Assembly (NCBI GenBank): GCA_031392925.1
Contig: JANMVV010000196.1
Location: forward strand, 1-10,918
Source of the DNA: JAGNNV01 sp031392925
Lineage (GTDB): Bacteria; Acidobacteriota; Vicinamibacteria; Fen-336; JAGNNV01
Reading direction: 5' to 3'
Length of the DNA: 10,918 nt
Of the stretch, positions 4,751 through 10,918 are shown one piece after another; the stretch's first letter is position 1, and each line of letters starts with the position of its first letter. The position numbers were made by a program, and so were the translations under genes. The notes under the pieces are model-generated. The model ran no database searches and was not told the origin of the DNA. It worked only from the letters and a program-made list of their open reading frames with translations.

Positions 4751-7270
4751 ATGCGCGGTCGCCTCGCCCTCCGGGCGGGCCTCGGTCTTGGAATCTGCCT
4801 GGGATGGACCCGGCCGGCGGCGGCGCAGGGCGCCCCTTCGATCATCGTGATCGTGGCCGAGGGCACGGGCTTTCCTTTCGAAGATCCGTCGTTCTCGAAG
4901 TCTCCCGCGCTGGGCCGGCTCCGCGCGAACTCGCGACCCTTCGACGCCACCTTCGCGGGCGACGCGGCCTGGGCGAAGACCACGGAAACGCTGCTCGGCG
5001 GGGCGGGCGGCCGGGGACGGACCTCTCTGGTCGCGGCCCTCAAGGCGCGAGGGTACGTCTCGTCCTCGCTGACCGGGACGGGCAGCAAGGTCACGGACTT
5101 CGATCGGTTAGTCAAGGCCGGCCCGTCGGAAGTCGCCGCGCGCGTTCTCGATGCGATCGACGCGGGCCGAAGCCAGCCTGCCTTCGTCTTCGCCACACTC
5201 GACCTCCGGAACGTCGCTGCGAATTCCCCGCCGCCTCAGGTTGAAGCGCCTCCCCTCGAAGTGCCGGCCATTTCTCTTTTCGACCGGGGCCCGCTCGACG
5301 CCGTCCGTTTCCTCGTAATCCCGCCGCCCCGCGAACCCTCCGATCGCGGCGCTCTGGCCGCGCGGCGAAGCGCCGCGTTCGCCATCCTCGATCGTGAGGT
5401 CGGCGCCTTGATGGCCGGCCTCGAAAAACGCCGCCTTCTTTCGAAGACGGTGATCGCCATCGTTTCCACCGGCCCGGCGCCAAGGCCCGAGCGGGCGGCC
5501 CCCTCGCGTCAGGACCTGCTCTTCGAGGACTGGCTGCGCGGCCTCATCCTCATCCAGGCCCCCGCACTCGTCCAGCCCGGCGTCAGCGCCACCACACTCG
5601 CGCTCACCGTGGACGTGGCCCCCACCCTCGCGGCGCTTGGGGGCGCCAGACTCGGGAAGGGTCAAGGCCTCGACCTCTCGCCGGCGCTGCGGGATCCGAA
5701 GACGATGGTGCGACCGATAGTCGTTTCGAGCGCGGCCCGCGAGGCGCCACGGGTGGGACGCAGCGTGAGGTCGCAGCACTTTCGATTCACCCAGTGGCCC
5801 GATGGAAGCGAGGAACTCTTCGACGAAGAGGCCGACCCGCGCGAGTGGAAGAATCTCGCCGGTGTGCCCGCGATGGCCGCGCAGAAGGCCGAACTCGCGA
5901 AGCGCCTGGTGCCTCCCCGCGCGCCGGGTGAAGCCACGCCGGCCCGTCCGGCCACCGGCCGCCGGCCGAACGTCCTGATGATCATCGGAGACGATCTGAC
6001 CGCGCAGTACGGGCAGTTCGCCGACGTGAAGACGCCCAATCTCGATCGTCTTCGCGCCCGCGGACGCGTCTACGACAAGGCCTACGCGCCCGCGCCCTTC
6101 TGCGTCCCCTCGCGCGCCGCGTTCCTCTCCGGCCTTTCCCCGGCGCGGCTCGAGCTTCAACGCGAGAACGCGTTCGGCGAGATCTTCACCGCGCGGATCC
6201 CGCTGGTGCAGGAACAGTTCCGCGCGAGCGGCTACTTCACCGCCTCGGTCGGAAAGGTCTGGGACTCTCAGCCCGGCGAGAAGCGCGGATGGGACCTCAA
6301 CGAATGGCTGCCCCCGCTTCTCCCGGGCCAGGTGGAAGCGCCCGCGCGCCTGATGCCGAACCTGCCGGTCGAGGCCGGCCCCACGACCAATCCGGATGAG
6401 GTCGAAGGGGACGGCCGACGAGCCCGGCTGGCCGTGAAAGTGCTGGAGGCGAAGCGCGACCAGCCGCTCTTCCTGGCCCTCGGCCTGGTGCGGCCGCACG
6501 TGGCGTGGGTGGCCCCGCAGAAATACTTCGACATGTACCCGGTGGAGCAGATCAAGTTCACACCGGCGCCCGCGGACGACACCAAAGACATCCCGGCCAT
6601 CGCGATCAAGAACCGGCCTCAGGCCCTGCCCGGCCTCATGCTCGCGGGTCGAGAGCCCGGCGGCTTTTCCGCCGATCCGGCCGAAGCGCGCCGCGGCATC
6701 GCGGCGTACCTCGCCTGCGTGACCTTCATGGACGCTCAACTGGGCCTCGTCCTTGACGCGCTCGACCGCGGCGACCGGTGGAAGGACACGATCGTCGTCC
6801 TCTTTGGGGACAACGGGCACCACTTCGGCGACCACGGAGGACTGTGGCGGAAGAACACGTTGTTCGAGGAGTCTCTCCGCGTGCCCATGATCATCGCGGC
6901 GCCCGGGATGCCCAGTCCCGGAATCTCGACCTCGGCCCTCGCCGATCTCATCGACGTGTACCCGACGCTGGTGGAGCTCACGGGAATCGCGCGGCCGGGC
7001 ACGCTCGACGGAATTTCACTGGCGCCGACCCTGATGGATCCCAAAGCCTCGGTGCAGGATGCGCTCGTGCAGTACCGCCCGACGGAACCGTCGAAGACAG
7101 GCTATTCACTCCGCACCACGCGCTATCGATACACGCTGTGGCCCGATGGCTCCGAAGAGTTGTACGACCTCAACGTCGATCCCGCCGGGCGAAAGGATCT
7201 GGCTCGACAGCCAGGTCAGGCCGCGACGGTAGCCGCGCTGAGGAAGCGGATCGAGGGACTGGTCCAGTAG
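4751..7270 (+). CDS. Secreted two-half sulfatase: inactive N-half fused to iduronate-2-sulfatase-like C-half
   Basis: This 839-residue protein has a signal peptide (MRGRLALR, hydrophobic stretch, AAA before Gln26). The C-half (about residues 405-839) is a type I sulfatase resembling the iduronate-2-sulfatase group: GDD (413-415), CVPSR (451-455) with Cys451 as the formylglycine precursor, Lys502, His583 in RPH, GDNG (686-689) and LWRKNTLFEE with Lys701. It should hydrolyse a sulfate ester outside the cytoplasm; the substrate is unknown. The N-half (about 28-390) follows the same order of elements but lacks all of these residues. Both halves end with the shared WPDGSEEL (349-356 and 797-804), followed by F or Y and then D. 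Single-domain relatives are usually about 450-550 residues, so this is a tandem duplication or fusion. ATG 4751 is preferred because it gives a classic signal peptide; GTG 4736 in frame is possible. Activation needs a formylglycine-generating enzyme, not seen here. The gene converges with acylphosphatase, 8 bp away. Confidence 0.88.
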   Translation: MRGRLALRAGLGLGICLGWTRPAAAQGAPSIIVIVAEGTGFPFEDPSFSKSPALGRLRANSRPFDATFAGDAAWAKTTETLLGGAGGRGRTSLVAALKARGYVSSSLTGTGSKVTDFDRLVKAGPSEVAARVLDAIDAGRSQPAFVFATLDLRNVAANSPPPQVEAPPLEVPAISLFDRGPLDAVRFLVIPPPREPSDRGALAARRSAAFAILDREVGALMAGLEKRRLLSKTVIAIVSTGPAPRPERAAPSRQDLLFEDWLRGLILIQAPALVQPGVSATTLALTVDVAPTLAALGGARLGKGQGLDLSPALRDPKTMVRPIVVSSAAREAPRVGRSVRSQHFRFTQWPDGSEELFDEEADPREWKNLAGVPAMAAQKAELAKRLVPPRAPGEATPARPATGRRPNVLMIIGDDLTAQYGQFADVKTPNLDRLRARGRVYDKAYAPAPFCVPSRAAFLSGLSPARLELQRENAFGEIFTARIPLVQEQFRASGYFTASVGKVWDSQPGEKRGWDLNEWLPPLLPGQVEAPARLMPNLPVEAGPTTNPDEVEGDGRRARLAVKVLEAKRDQPLFLALGLVRPHVAWVAPQKYFDMYPVEQIKFTPAPADDTKDIPAIAIKNRPQALPGLMLAGREPGGFSADPAEARRGIAAYLACVTFMDAQLGLVLDALDRGDRWKDTIVVLFGDNGHHFGDHGGLWRKNTLFEESLRVPMIIAAPGMPSPGISTSALADLIDVYPTLVELTGIARPGTLDGISLAPTLMDPKASVQDALVQYRPTEPSKTGYSLRTTRYRYTLWPDGSEELYDLNVDPAGRKDLARQPGQAATVAALRKRIEGLVQ

Positions 7271-7278
7271 GCCGCGGC

Positions 7279-7554
7279 CTAACGGATCTCGAAGGCCTGG
7301 TAGCCGCGGACCTTGATGGCGGTCACCACCGCCTCGTCCACGCGGCCGAACGACGGTCCGCGCCGGACCTCCGCTTCGAACGCGCTGAGCGCTGCGGGCG
7401 GACCCTCGGCGTGAAGTTCGACCGACCCGTCGGGCAGGTTCCTCACGAAACCCGCGACGCCATGCGCCTCGGCGCGCTGCCGGGCGAAGTAGCGGAATCC
7501 GACACCCTGCACCTGTCCGCGCACGACGGCATGGAACGAAACAATCTCACCCAT
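7279..7554 (-). CDS. acyP: Acylphosphatase
   Basis: This 91-residue cytoplasmic enzyme hydrolyses acyl phosphates such as acetyl phosphate and 1,3-bisphosphoglycerate. The whole protein is one acylphosphatase domain. The signature GQVQGVGFRYF (residues 13-23) holds the phosphate-binding Arg21, and GFVRNLPDGSVELHAEG (35-51) holds catalytic Asn39. Length is typical (about 90). The ATG at 7554 has a GGAG 8 bases upstream, so the start is well supported. The stop codon lies 8 bp from the convergent sulfatase stop, and a GGCCGCGGCC palindrome (7270-7279) spans the junction. The start is 33 bp from the divergent tRNA-Pro, so any tRNA promoter must overlap its leader or coding region. Its last 15 coding bases are identical to those of sppA. 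Confidence 0.95.
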   Translation of the reverse strand: MGEIVSFHAVVRGQVQGVGFRYFARQRAEAHGVAGFVRNLPDGSVELHAEGPPAALSAFEAEVRRGPSFGRVDEAVVTAIKVRGYQAFEIR

Positions 7555-7587
7555 GATGTAGACTCCGCATCCGTTTTGAGGATCGAT

Positions 7588-7665
7588 CGGGGCGTGGCTC
7601 AGCCTGGCTAGAGCGCCTGGTTCGGGACCAGGAGGTCGTAGGTTCGAATCCTACCGCCCCGACCA
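7588..7665 (+). tRNA. tRNA-Pro(CGG)
   Basis: A complete cloverleaf: acceptor CGGGGCG/CGCCCCG (7/7 pairs, with the C1-G72 pair characteristic of bacterial proline tRNAs), D stem GCTC/GAGC, anticodon stem CCTGG/CCAGG, loop TTCGGGA with anticodon CGG (7623-7625) reading CCG, T stem GTAGG/CCTAC with TTCGAAT loop, discriminator A and encoded CCA (7663-7665). No mismatch is present. No convincing promoter is visible in the 33-bp gap upstream. Confidence 0.97.
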
Positions 7666-7923
7666 TTCCTCCTCGCCTTCGCTCGGTTCGAGGCTCGCGG
7701 TACCCGTCCATCTCTCCGGGTTCGTGCCCATCAGCGAGGCGATCGCTGCCGCGGCGCTACCCCTCATCGCGCACCATCCAACGATCATGACCCGTCCGGG
7801 TGGAAACATCGGCATCGCAACCCCCTTGGAGAGACCGCGATTGTAGTCCCACTCGCGGGCGTCCTACCCAGCGTCTCAGGAAGCCGGGCGAGCGGGTCGA
7901 TCGGGCTTATTCTTGCCCGGCAC
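7666..7923. other. Gene-free stretch between tRNA-Pro and cyclase
   Basis: This stretch of 258 bases has no credible coding sequence on either strand. The cyclase frame is open back to 7642 but contains no ATG, GTG or TTG before 7924. There is no T-rich terminator after the tRNA. A TATTCT (7908-7913) resembles a -10 ten bases before the cyclase start, but no -35 is recognisable. The last 40 bases form the hairpins listed separately. Confidence 0.6.
7883..7921 (+). promoter_or_regulatory. Two competing hairpins against the cyclase start codon
   Basis: GCCGGGC (7883-7889) pairs perfectly with GCCCGGC (7915-7921), which ends two bases before the ATG. A second upstream copy, CGGGC (7902-7906), can pair with GCCCG (7915-7919) around an 8-base loop. 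The two stems exclude each other and both occupy the place where a ribosome-binding site should be. No Shine-Dalgarno is visible. This could be a translational switch or merely GC-rich coincidence. Confidence 0.4.
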
Positions 7924-9381
7924 ATGGGCAATCCGGGCAATCCCGACGACGGCGATCTCTCCGCATCCACGGAAGACGAGTACGGCGGCGGCACCGAGCT
8001 GACGACCGCCGGCTTCCTGGTGCTCGGCCTGCTCACCTTCTGGATCTACACGGTCTTCAAGTACCACCAGGTGCTCTGTCATCACATTGCGGGGCGCCTC
8101 GCCCACTTCAGCGTCGATCGGGATCTCCTGTCGGCGGAGAGCCGTGCGCACCACGACCTGCTCGTGGAGCGGGGCTTCACCTGCCGGACCGGGCCGCGCA
8201 ACGTCTCCCTGTCCCTGTACGCCGCCAGTCTGACCCTGATCCTCGCCGAGGTGACCAGCGAGTTCCTGGTCCTGCAGGGACGTATCTCGCAGCAGGCCTT
8301 CGAGACCTTCGTCTACCTTTCCGTGGGAGGCGCATCCTTGCTGTTCTGCGCGGCCAGCCTCCATTTCATGTGGTGGGTGGCGCGAAGCATGCGGGAGCAC
8401 GAATACCACGAGCTTCTGCTCGCCCGCTTCGTCAGCGACCCCCCTGCGTTCCGGATGGTGCAGCCTTCAGCCAAGTTCACGGCCCGCTGGAACCGCAGCC
8501 AGAGCCGAGTCGCACTGTTCCTGGTCCTGGCCGTCCCCATGACCATCTCCCCTATGCTCGCGGTCCGGCAGATTCAGGAAGCGAGTCTCACCGGAAGCAG
8601 CTTCGCCGCTACCCTGGTCGGCTGGACCGGCGTCTTGTTCCTGTTCGGTGCGATCTTCCATCTCCTGGGGACGCGGATCCTGCTCGACATGTACAACGGG
8701 CACCTGCGCGTTGAGGCGGTGAATCGCGAGATGGCGGCCCGGACGAGTCCCTGGCTTCCGGAGCGCACGCAGGCAGTGCTCGACGAAGGCGATGGCGGGG
8801 AGCCTTTCGGGGGTCCCGGCGAATTGTCTCCAAGGCGCGTGGTGGCCTCGATCATGATCACCGACATGGTCGGGTACAGCCGCGAGATGCAGCAGAGCGA
8901 GGACCGGACGGTGCAGAAGCTGATGAAACACAACCAGCTTGTCCGTGCGCAGCTCGCCCGCCATGGCGGTCACGAGATCAAGACCATGGGCGACGCCTTC
9001 CTGGTGAGCTTCAAGACGCCTCTCGACGCCGTGAAAGCCGCTCTCGACATCCAGCGCGAGCTTTCGGCCTACAACACGGACCGGGAGCGCATGGAGCAGA
9101 TCGTGATCCGGATCGGCATCCACACCGGGGAGATCCTTGCTCTCGACCGCGACGTGCTGGGCACCGGGGTCAACATCGCCGCTCGCATCGAGCCTCTGGC
9201 CGAGCCCGGAGGGATCTGCATTTCGTCCGCGACCTACGAGGGGGTGCGGCTGGAGGTCGATATCCACGTCTTCAGCCTGGGCCACAAGGAGCTCAAGAAC
9301 ATCGCGAATGCGCCCGAGATCTTCCGCGTGGTGCGGGACACCGGCAGGGACTCACTCCTTCCACAATCGACGGCGCACTGA
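7924..9381 (+). CDS. Membrane-bound class III adenylate cyclase
   Basis: This 485-residue protein has a membrane N-terminal region with about five hydrophobic segments (roughly residues 29-45, 95-118, 130-153, 195-213, 228-248) and a C-terminal class III nucleotide cyclase domain (about 305-470) in the cytoplasm. Catalytic residues are complete: metal-binding Asp314 (ITDMVGYS) and Asp357 (KTMGDAF), purine-binding Lys353 and Asp410 (DVLGTGVN, seven before Asn417), and transition-state Asn417 and Arg421 (VNIAARI). The Lys/Asp pair predicts ATP rather than GTP as substrate, giving cAMP. There is no HAMP, GAF or PAS domain and I do not recognise the membrane part as a named sensor; its first segment, LTFWIYTVFKYHQ, is weakly like DUF4234. 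ATG 7924 is the only ATG/GTG/TTG start in the frame after 7642, although it has no Shine-Dalgarno. The gene stands alone between tRNA-Pro and a convergent membrane protein gene 20 bp away. Confidence 0.92.
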   Translation: MGNPGNPDDGDLSASTEDEYGGGTELTTAGFLVLGLLTFWIYTVFKYHQVLCHHIAGRLAHFSVDRDLLSAESRAHHDLLVERGFTCRTGPRNVSLSLYAASLTLILAEVTSEFLVLQGRISQQAFETFVYLSVGGASLLFCAASLHFMWWVARSMREHEYHELLLARFVSDPPAFRMVQPSAKFTARWNRSQSRVALFLVLAVPMTISPMLAVRQIQEASLTGSSFAATLVGWTGVLFLFGAIFHLLGTRILLDMYNGHLRVEAVNREMAARTSPWLPERTQAVLDEGDGGEPFGGPGELSPRRVVASIMITDMVGYSREMQQSEDRTVQKLMKHNQLVRAQLARHGGHEIKTMGDAFLVSFKTPLDAVKAALDIQRELSAYNTDRERMEQIVIRIGIHTGEILALDRDVLGTGVNIAARIEPLAEPGGICISSATYEGVRLEVDIHVFSLGHKELKNIANAPEIFRVVRDTGRDSLLPQSTAH

Positions 9382-9401
9382 AGGCGCCAACCGTTCAAGC
9401 C

Positions 9402-9893
9402 TCACCACACCCGGGCGAGCGGGGCCATCGCGATCAGCAGGTAGGCGCCCAGGGCCAGGGCGGCAAGAACGGCGAGAATCCAGGGCCATTCGGAACTCGA
9501 CCAGGTCGGCGCCGCGCCCCAGGTGGCGCCCTCTCCCTCCGGCACAAAGTAGCGGCGCGTCTCCGGCCGTCTCACGTAGGCGATGGCGATGAAGGCGGCA
9601 AACCCCACGGGCATCAAACACATCATCGGGACCAGCAGAACGATCAGGAGAATGCGGGCCCACGGCAGGCCGGCCCAGAGGCCGTAGCTGATCACCGCGC
9701 TGATCACGGTCAGCGGAATGGACAAGGGCGGCAGCGCGCCGGTGGCTGCGTAAGCCCTGAACCCCATCAGGGGAAAGAAGACAACCCCGAGAAGCCAGAA
9801 TGCGATCAGGCCGGAAATGAGCCTCGGCCGAACCCGCGCCTTGGCAGAGGAAGTCGATGGATCCGGAGCGGTGATGCCCTCGGTCGCGCTCAT
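9402..9893 (-). CDS. Hypothetical membrane protein, four helices
   Basis: I do not recognise this 163-residue protein. It has a hydrophilic N-terminus of about 24 residues rich in Ser, Thr, Ala and Pro, then hydrophobic segments at about 25-44, 54-74, 79-106 and 137-158. Between the third and fourth segments is a charged stretch, YVRRPETRRYFVPEGEG (106-122), of the kind often found at the end of small bacterial integral membrane proteins. No enzymatic or transport motif is visible. The ATG at 9893 lies 22 bases after the surE stop on the same strand, so the gene is probably the second in a surE operon. It converges with the cyclase gene at 20 bp. That it is a real gene is supported by the regular membrane pattern and the tight spacing. 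Its function is unknown. Confidence 0.72.
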   Translation of the reverse strand: MSATEGITAPDPSTSSAKARVRPRLISGLIAFWLLGVVFFPLMGFRAYAATGALPPLSIPLTVISAVISYGLWAGLPWARILLIVLLVPMMCLMPVGFAAFIAIAYVRRPETRRYFVPEGEGATWGAAPTWSSSEWPWILAVLAALALGAYLLIAMAPLARVW

Positions 9894-9915
9894 GACATCC
9901 GCCCGCGCAGGGGGC

Positions 9916-10674
9916 TCATTTCCCCTTCAGGAGGCGTGCCAGCGCGTCCATGTCGGCATGAGACGTGGTGTCCTTGCCGAGCGGCGTGATGGACACGTAG
10001 CCGGCGCGGATGGCGCCCATGTCGTCGCCGTCGGCGGCGTCCCACTTGTCAAACGGCTCTGCGATCCAGTAGAACGAGCGGCCGCGGGAGTCCGTGGTGA
10101 TCGATACGCCGGACGCGTGGCCGCGCATTCCCTGCCGCGTCACCTTGACTCCGTTGATCTCCGACGCGTTGCCATCGGGCACGTTGAGGTTCAGGAGCAC
10201 GCCCGGCGCGGGCGGCGCGGAGAGAAGGATCTCGCACAGCCGGCGCGAGTGCTTCGCCGATTCGGTGAAGTCGATGGGCTTGCCGCGCGTGACCAGCGAA
10301 CAGGCGCCCGCGGGCAGACCCCAGAAGGCCGCCTCGCGGGCGCCACCCACCGTTCCCGAGTAATACACGTCGTCGCCGAGATTCGCGCCGCGGTTGATGC
10401 CGGAGAGGACAACGCTCGGCATCGTCTTGAGCATGTTGGCGAGCGCGAGGATCACGCAGTCAGCCGGCGTCCCATCAACGGCGTAGGTAGTCTCGTCGAT
10501 CTTCTCCACGGTGAGCGGCCCCTTGATGGTGATGCTCTGGCCGCACGCACTTCGCTCGCGGTCCGGAGCCACAACCATCACGTCACCGAGATCGGCCACC
10601 GCCGCCCGCAGAGCCAGGAGCCCGGGCGCCCGGTAACCATCGTCGTTCGTGATCAGGATCAGAGGTCGGGGCAT
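9916..10674 (-). CDS. surE: 5'/3'-nucleotidase SurE
   Basis: This 252-residue metal-dependent phosphatase of the SurE family removes phosphate from nucleoside 5'- and 3'-monophosphates in the cytoplasm and is linked to stationary-phase and stress survival in E. coli. It opens ILITNDDG (residues 6-13), with metal-binding Asp11 and Asp12. APDRERSACGQSITI (36-50) contains the expected Ser42, and SGINRGANLGDDVYYSGTVGGAREA (91-115) contains Asn94. These match the metal site known for the family (two Asp, Ser, Asn). Length is usual (about 250). The ATG at 10674 directly opens the conserved strand; a GAAGGG sits immediately before it, too close to act as a normal Shine-Dalgarno. It is divergent from the gene starting at 10842 and leads a likely two-gene operon with the membrane protein behind it. 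Confidence 0.96.
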   Translation of the reverse strand: MPRPLILITNDDGYRAPGLLALRAAVADLGDVMVVAPDRERSACGQSITIKGPLTVEKIDETTYAVDGTPADCVILALANMLKTMPSVVLSGINRGANLGDDVYYSGTVGGAREAAFWGLPAGACSLVTRGKPIDFTESAKHSRRLCEILLSAPPAPGVLLNLNVPDGNASEINGVKVTRQGMRGHASGVSITTDSRGRSFYWIAEPFDKWDAADGDDMGAIRAGYVSITPLGKDTTSHADMDALARLLKGK

Positions 10675-10841
10675 CCCTTCAGTTTATCGGGGTTCGATGA
10701 CGCCACCAAGGCGAAGGCTCTCTTGAAACACTTCCATCCAAACGCGGTATCGCGCACAGACACTTGAGCTCCGAATGATTAGCCTCTTGGAGCCCTCGGG
10801 CCCGGCCGCCAACGCAAGCCCTTCCTGAAAGGACGACCATC

Positions 10842-10918
10842 GTGAACGACACCGCCACCACCCAGACCCTGACCCATCTCACCAACATCACCGGGTTCCT
10901 CCGCGAAATCGCGAGCGA
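10842..10918 (+). CDS. Start of an unidentified gene (runs off the window)
   Basis: A GTG at 10842 is preceded by AAAGGA (10828-10833) with an 8-base spacer, a good Shine-Dalgarno, and opens a frame with no stop to the window end (25 full codons). The predicted beginning is MNDTATTQTLTHLTNITG followed by FLREIAS. It is rich in threonine (7 of the first 17 residues) and is not a signal peptide. Too little is present to name a family. The 167-bp gap to the divergent surE is long enough for promoters in both directions, and TTGAAA (10723-10728) is a possible -35, but no good -10 follows it. Confidence 0.5.
   Translation, partial: MNDTATTQTLTHLTNITGFLREIAS

Noticed and set aside
5108..6835. 575-codon open frame on the - strand opposite the sulfatase
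   Set aside because: It is a mirror of the sulfatase reading frame with Arg/Gly/Glu-rich composition and no recognisable motif. A long antisense frame is expected at this GC content.
7270..7279. GGCCGCGGCC palindrome between the sulfatase and acyP stops as a bidirectional terminator
   Set aside because: Only ten bases, no loop and no T-run on either side; common in GC-rich DNA.
7588..7665. tRNA-Pro as an integration site for a mobile element
   Set aside because: There is no integrase, no repeat of the tRNA 3' end and no foreign-looking gene downstream within the window.
7650..7813. Short - strand frame containing MIVGWCAMRGSAAAA, faintly like the WxGMRG segment of NhaP-type antiporters
   Set aside because: About 55 codons, Ala-rich, no membrane context, and it runs into the tRNA-Pro 3' end. 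The similarity is too short to call a pseudogene.
8467..9285. 272-codon - strand frame opposite the cyclase domain
   Set aside because: It lies wholly antisense to a cyclase domain with every catalytic residue present; no motif of its own.
9817..10767. 316-codon + strand frame opposite surE
   Set aside because: It is antisense to a complete SurE, rich in Arg, Gly, Val and Ala, with no domain.
1..10918. CRISPR arrays, insertion sequences, toxin-antitoxin or phage-defence genes
   Set aside because: Both strands were read for spaced direct repeats, transposase motifs and small paired toxin genes; none was found.

Overview
This is a high-GC chromosomal segment from a free-living Gram-negative-type bacterium. 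It carries a long-form SppA protease, a membrane-anchored TPR protein of the YfgM type, a secreted sulfatase and a likely exported NTF2-like protein, all of which imply an inner membrane and a periplasm or secretory route. ATG, GTG and TTG starts and the strong third-position GC bias are typical of Acidobacteriota, Gemmatimonadota, Myxococcota and similar phyla. Acidobacteriota is my best guess, but nothing here fixes the phylum. I see no insertion sequence, phage gene, CRISPR array or integrase, so most of the window reads as housekeeping core genome.

Layout. Positions 1-836 (+) hold the 3' end of a transketolase gene and rpiB, overlapping by 4 bases: a non-oxidative pentose phosphate operon. 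A 16-bp perfect palindrome follows rpiB. Positions 927-1391 (+) encode a small exported SnoaL/DUF4440-like protein. Positions 1429-4668 form a co-oriented block on the - strand, in transcription order apt, tRNA-Arg(CCU), a TPR membrane protein and sppA. Positions 4751-7270 (+) encode a large secreted protein made of two sulfatase-fold halves. Only the second half keeps the active-site cysteine motif. Positions 7279-7554 (-) are acylphosphatase, and 7588-7665 (+) are tRNA-Pro(CGG). A gene-free 258-bp stretch follows, ending in two competing hairpins against the start codon of a membrane-bound class III adenylate cyclase (7924-9381, +). On the - strand surE (10674-9916) precedes a four-helix membrane protein (9893-9402) by 22 bp. 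A new gene begins at 10842 (+) and leaves the window.

How the genes fit together. Tkt and RpiB make and interconvert ribose 5-phosphate, the precursor of PRPP that Apt uses to salvage adenine, and SurE removes phosphate from nucleotides; this shared theme is an inference from the families. The TPR protein and SppA plausibly act at the membrane in handling exported proteins and cleaved signal peptides. The cyclase is probably a cAMP-producing sensor-type enzyme, with no effector visible in the window.

The most unusual item is the two-half sulfatase. Its N-terminal half can be followed element by element along the C-terminal half, yet it has lost every catalytic position I can align. I did not find a complete novel multi-gene system. 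The other points of interest are the hairpins before the cyclase, the palindrome after rpiB, two mismatches in the tRNA-Arg, and a 15-base identity at the ends of two unrelated genes.
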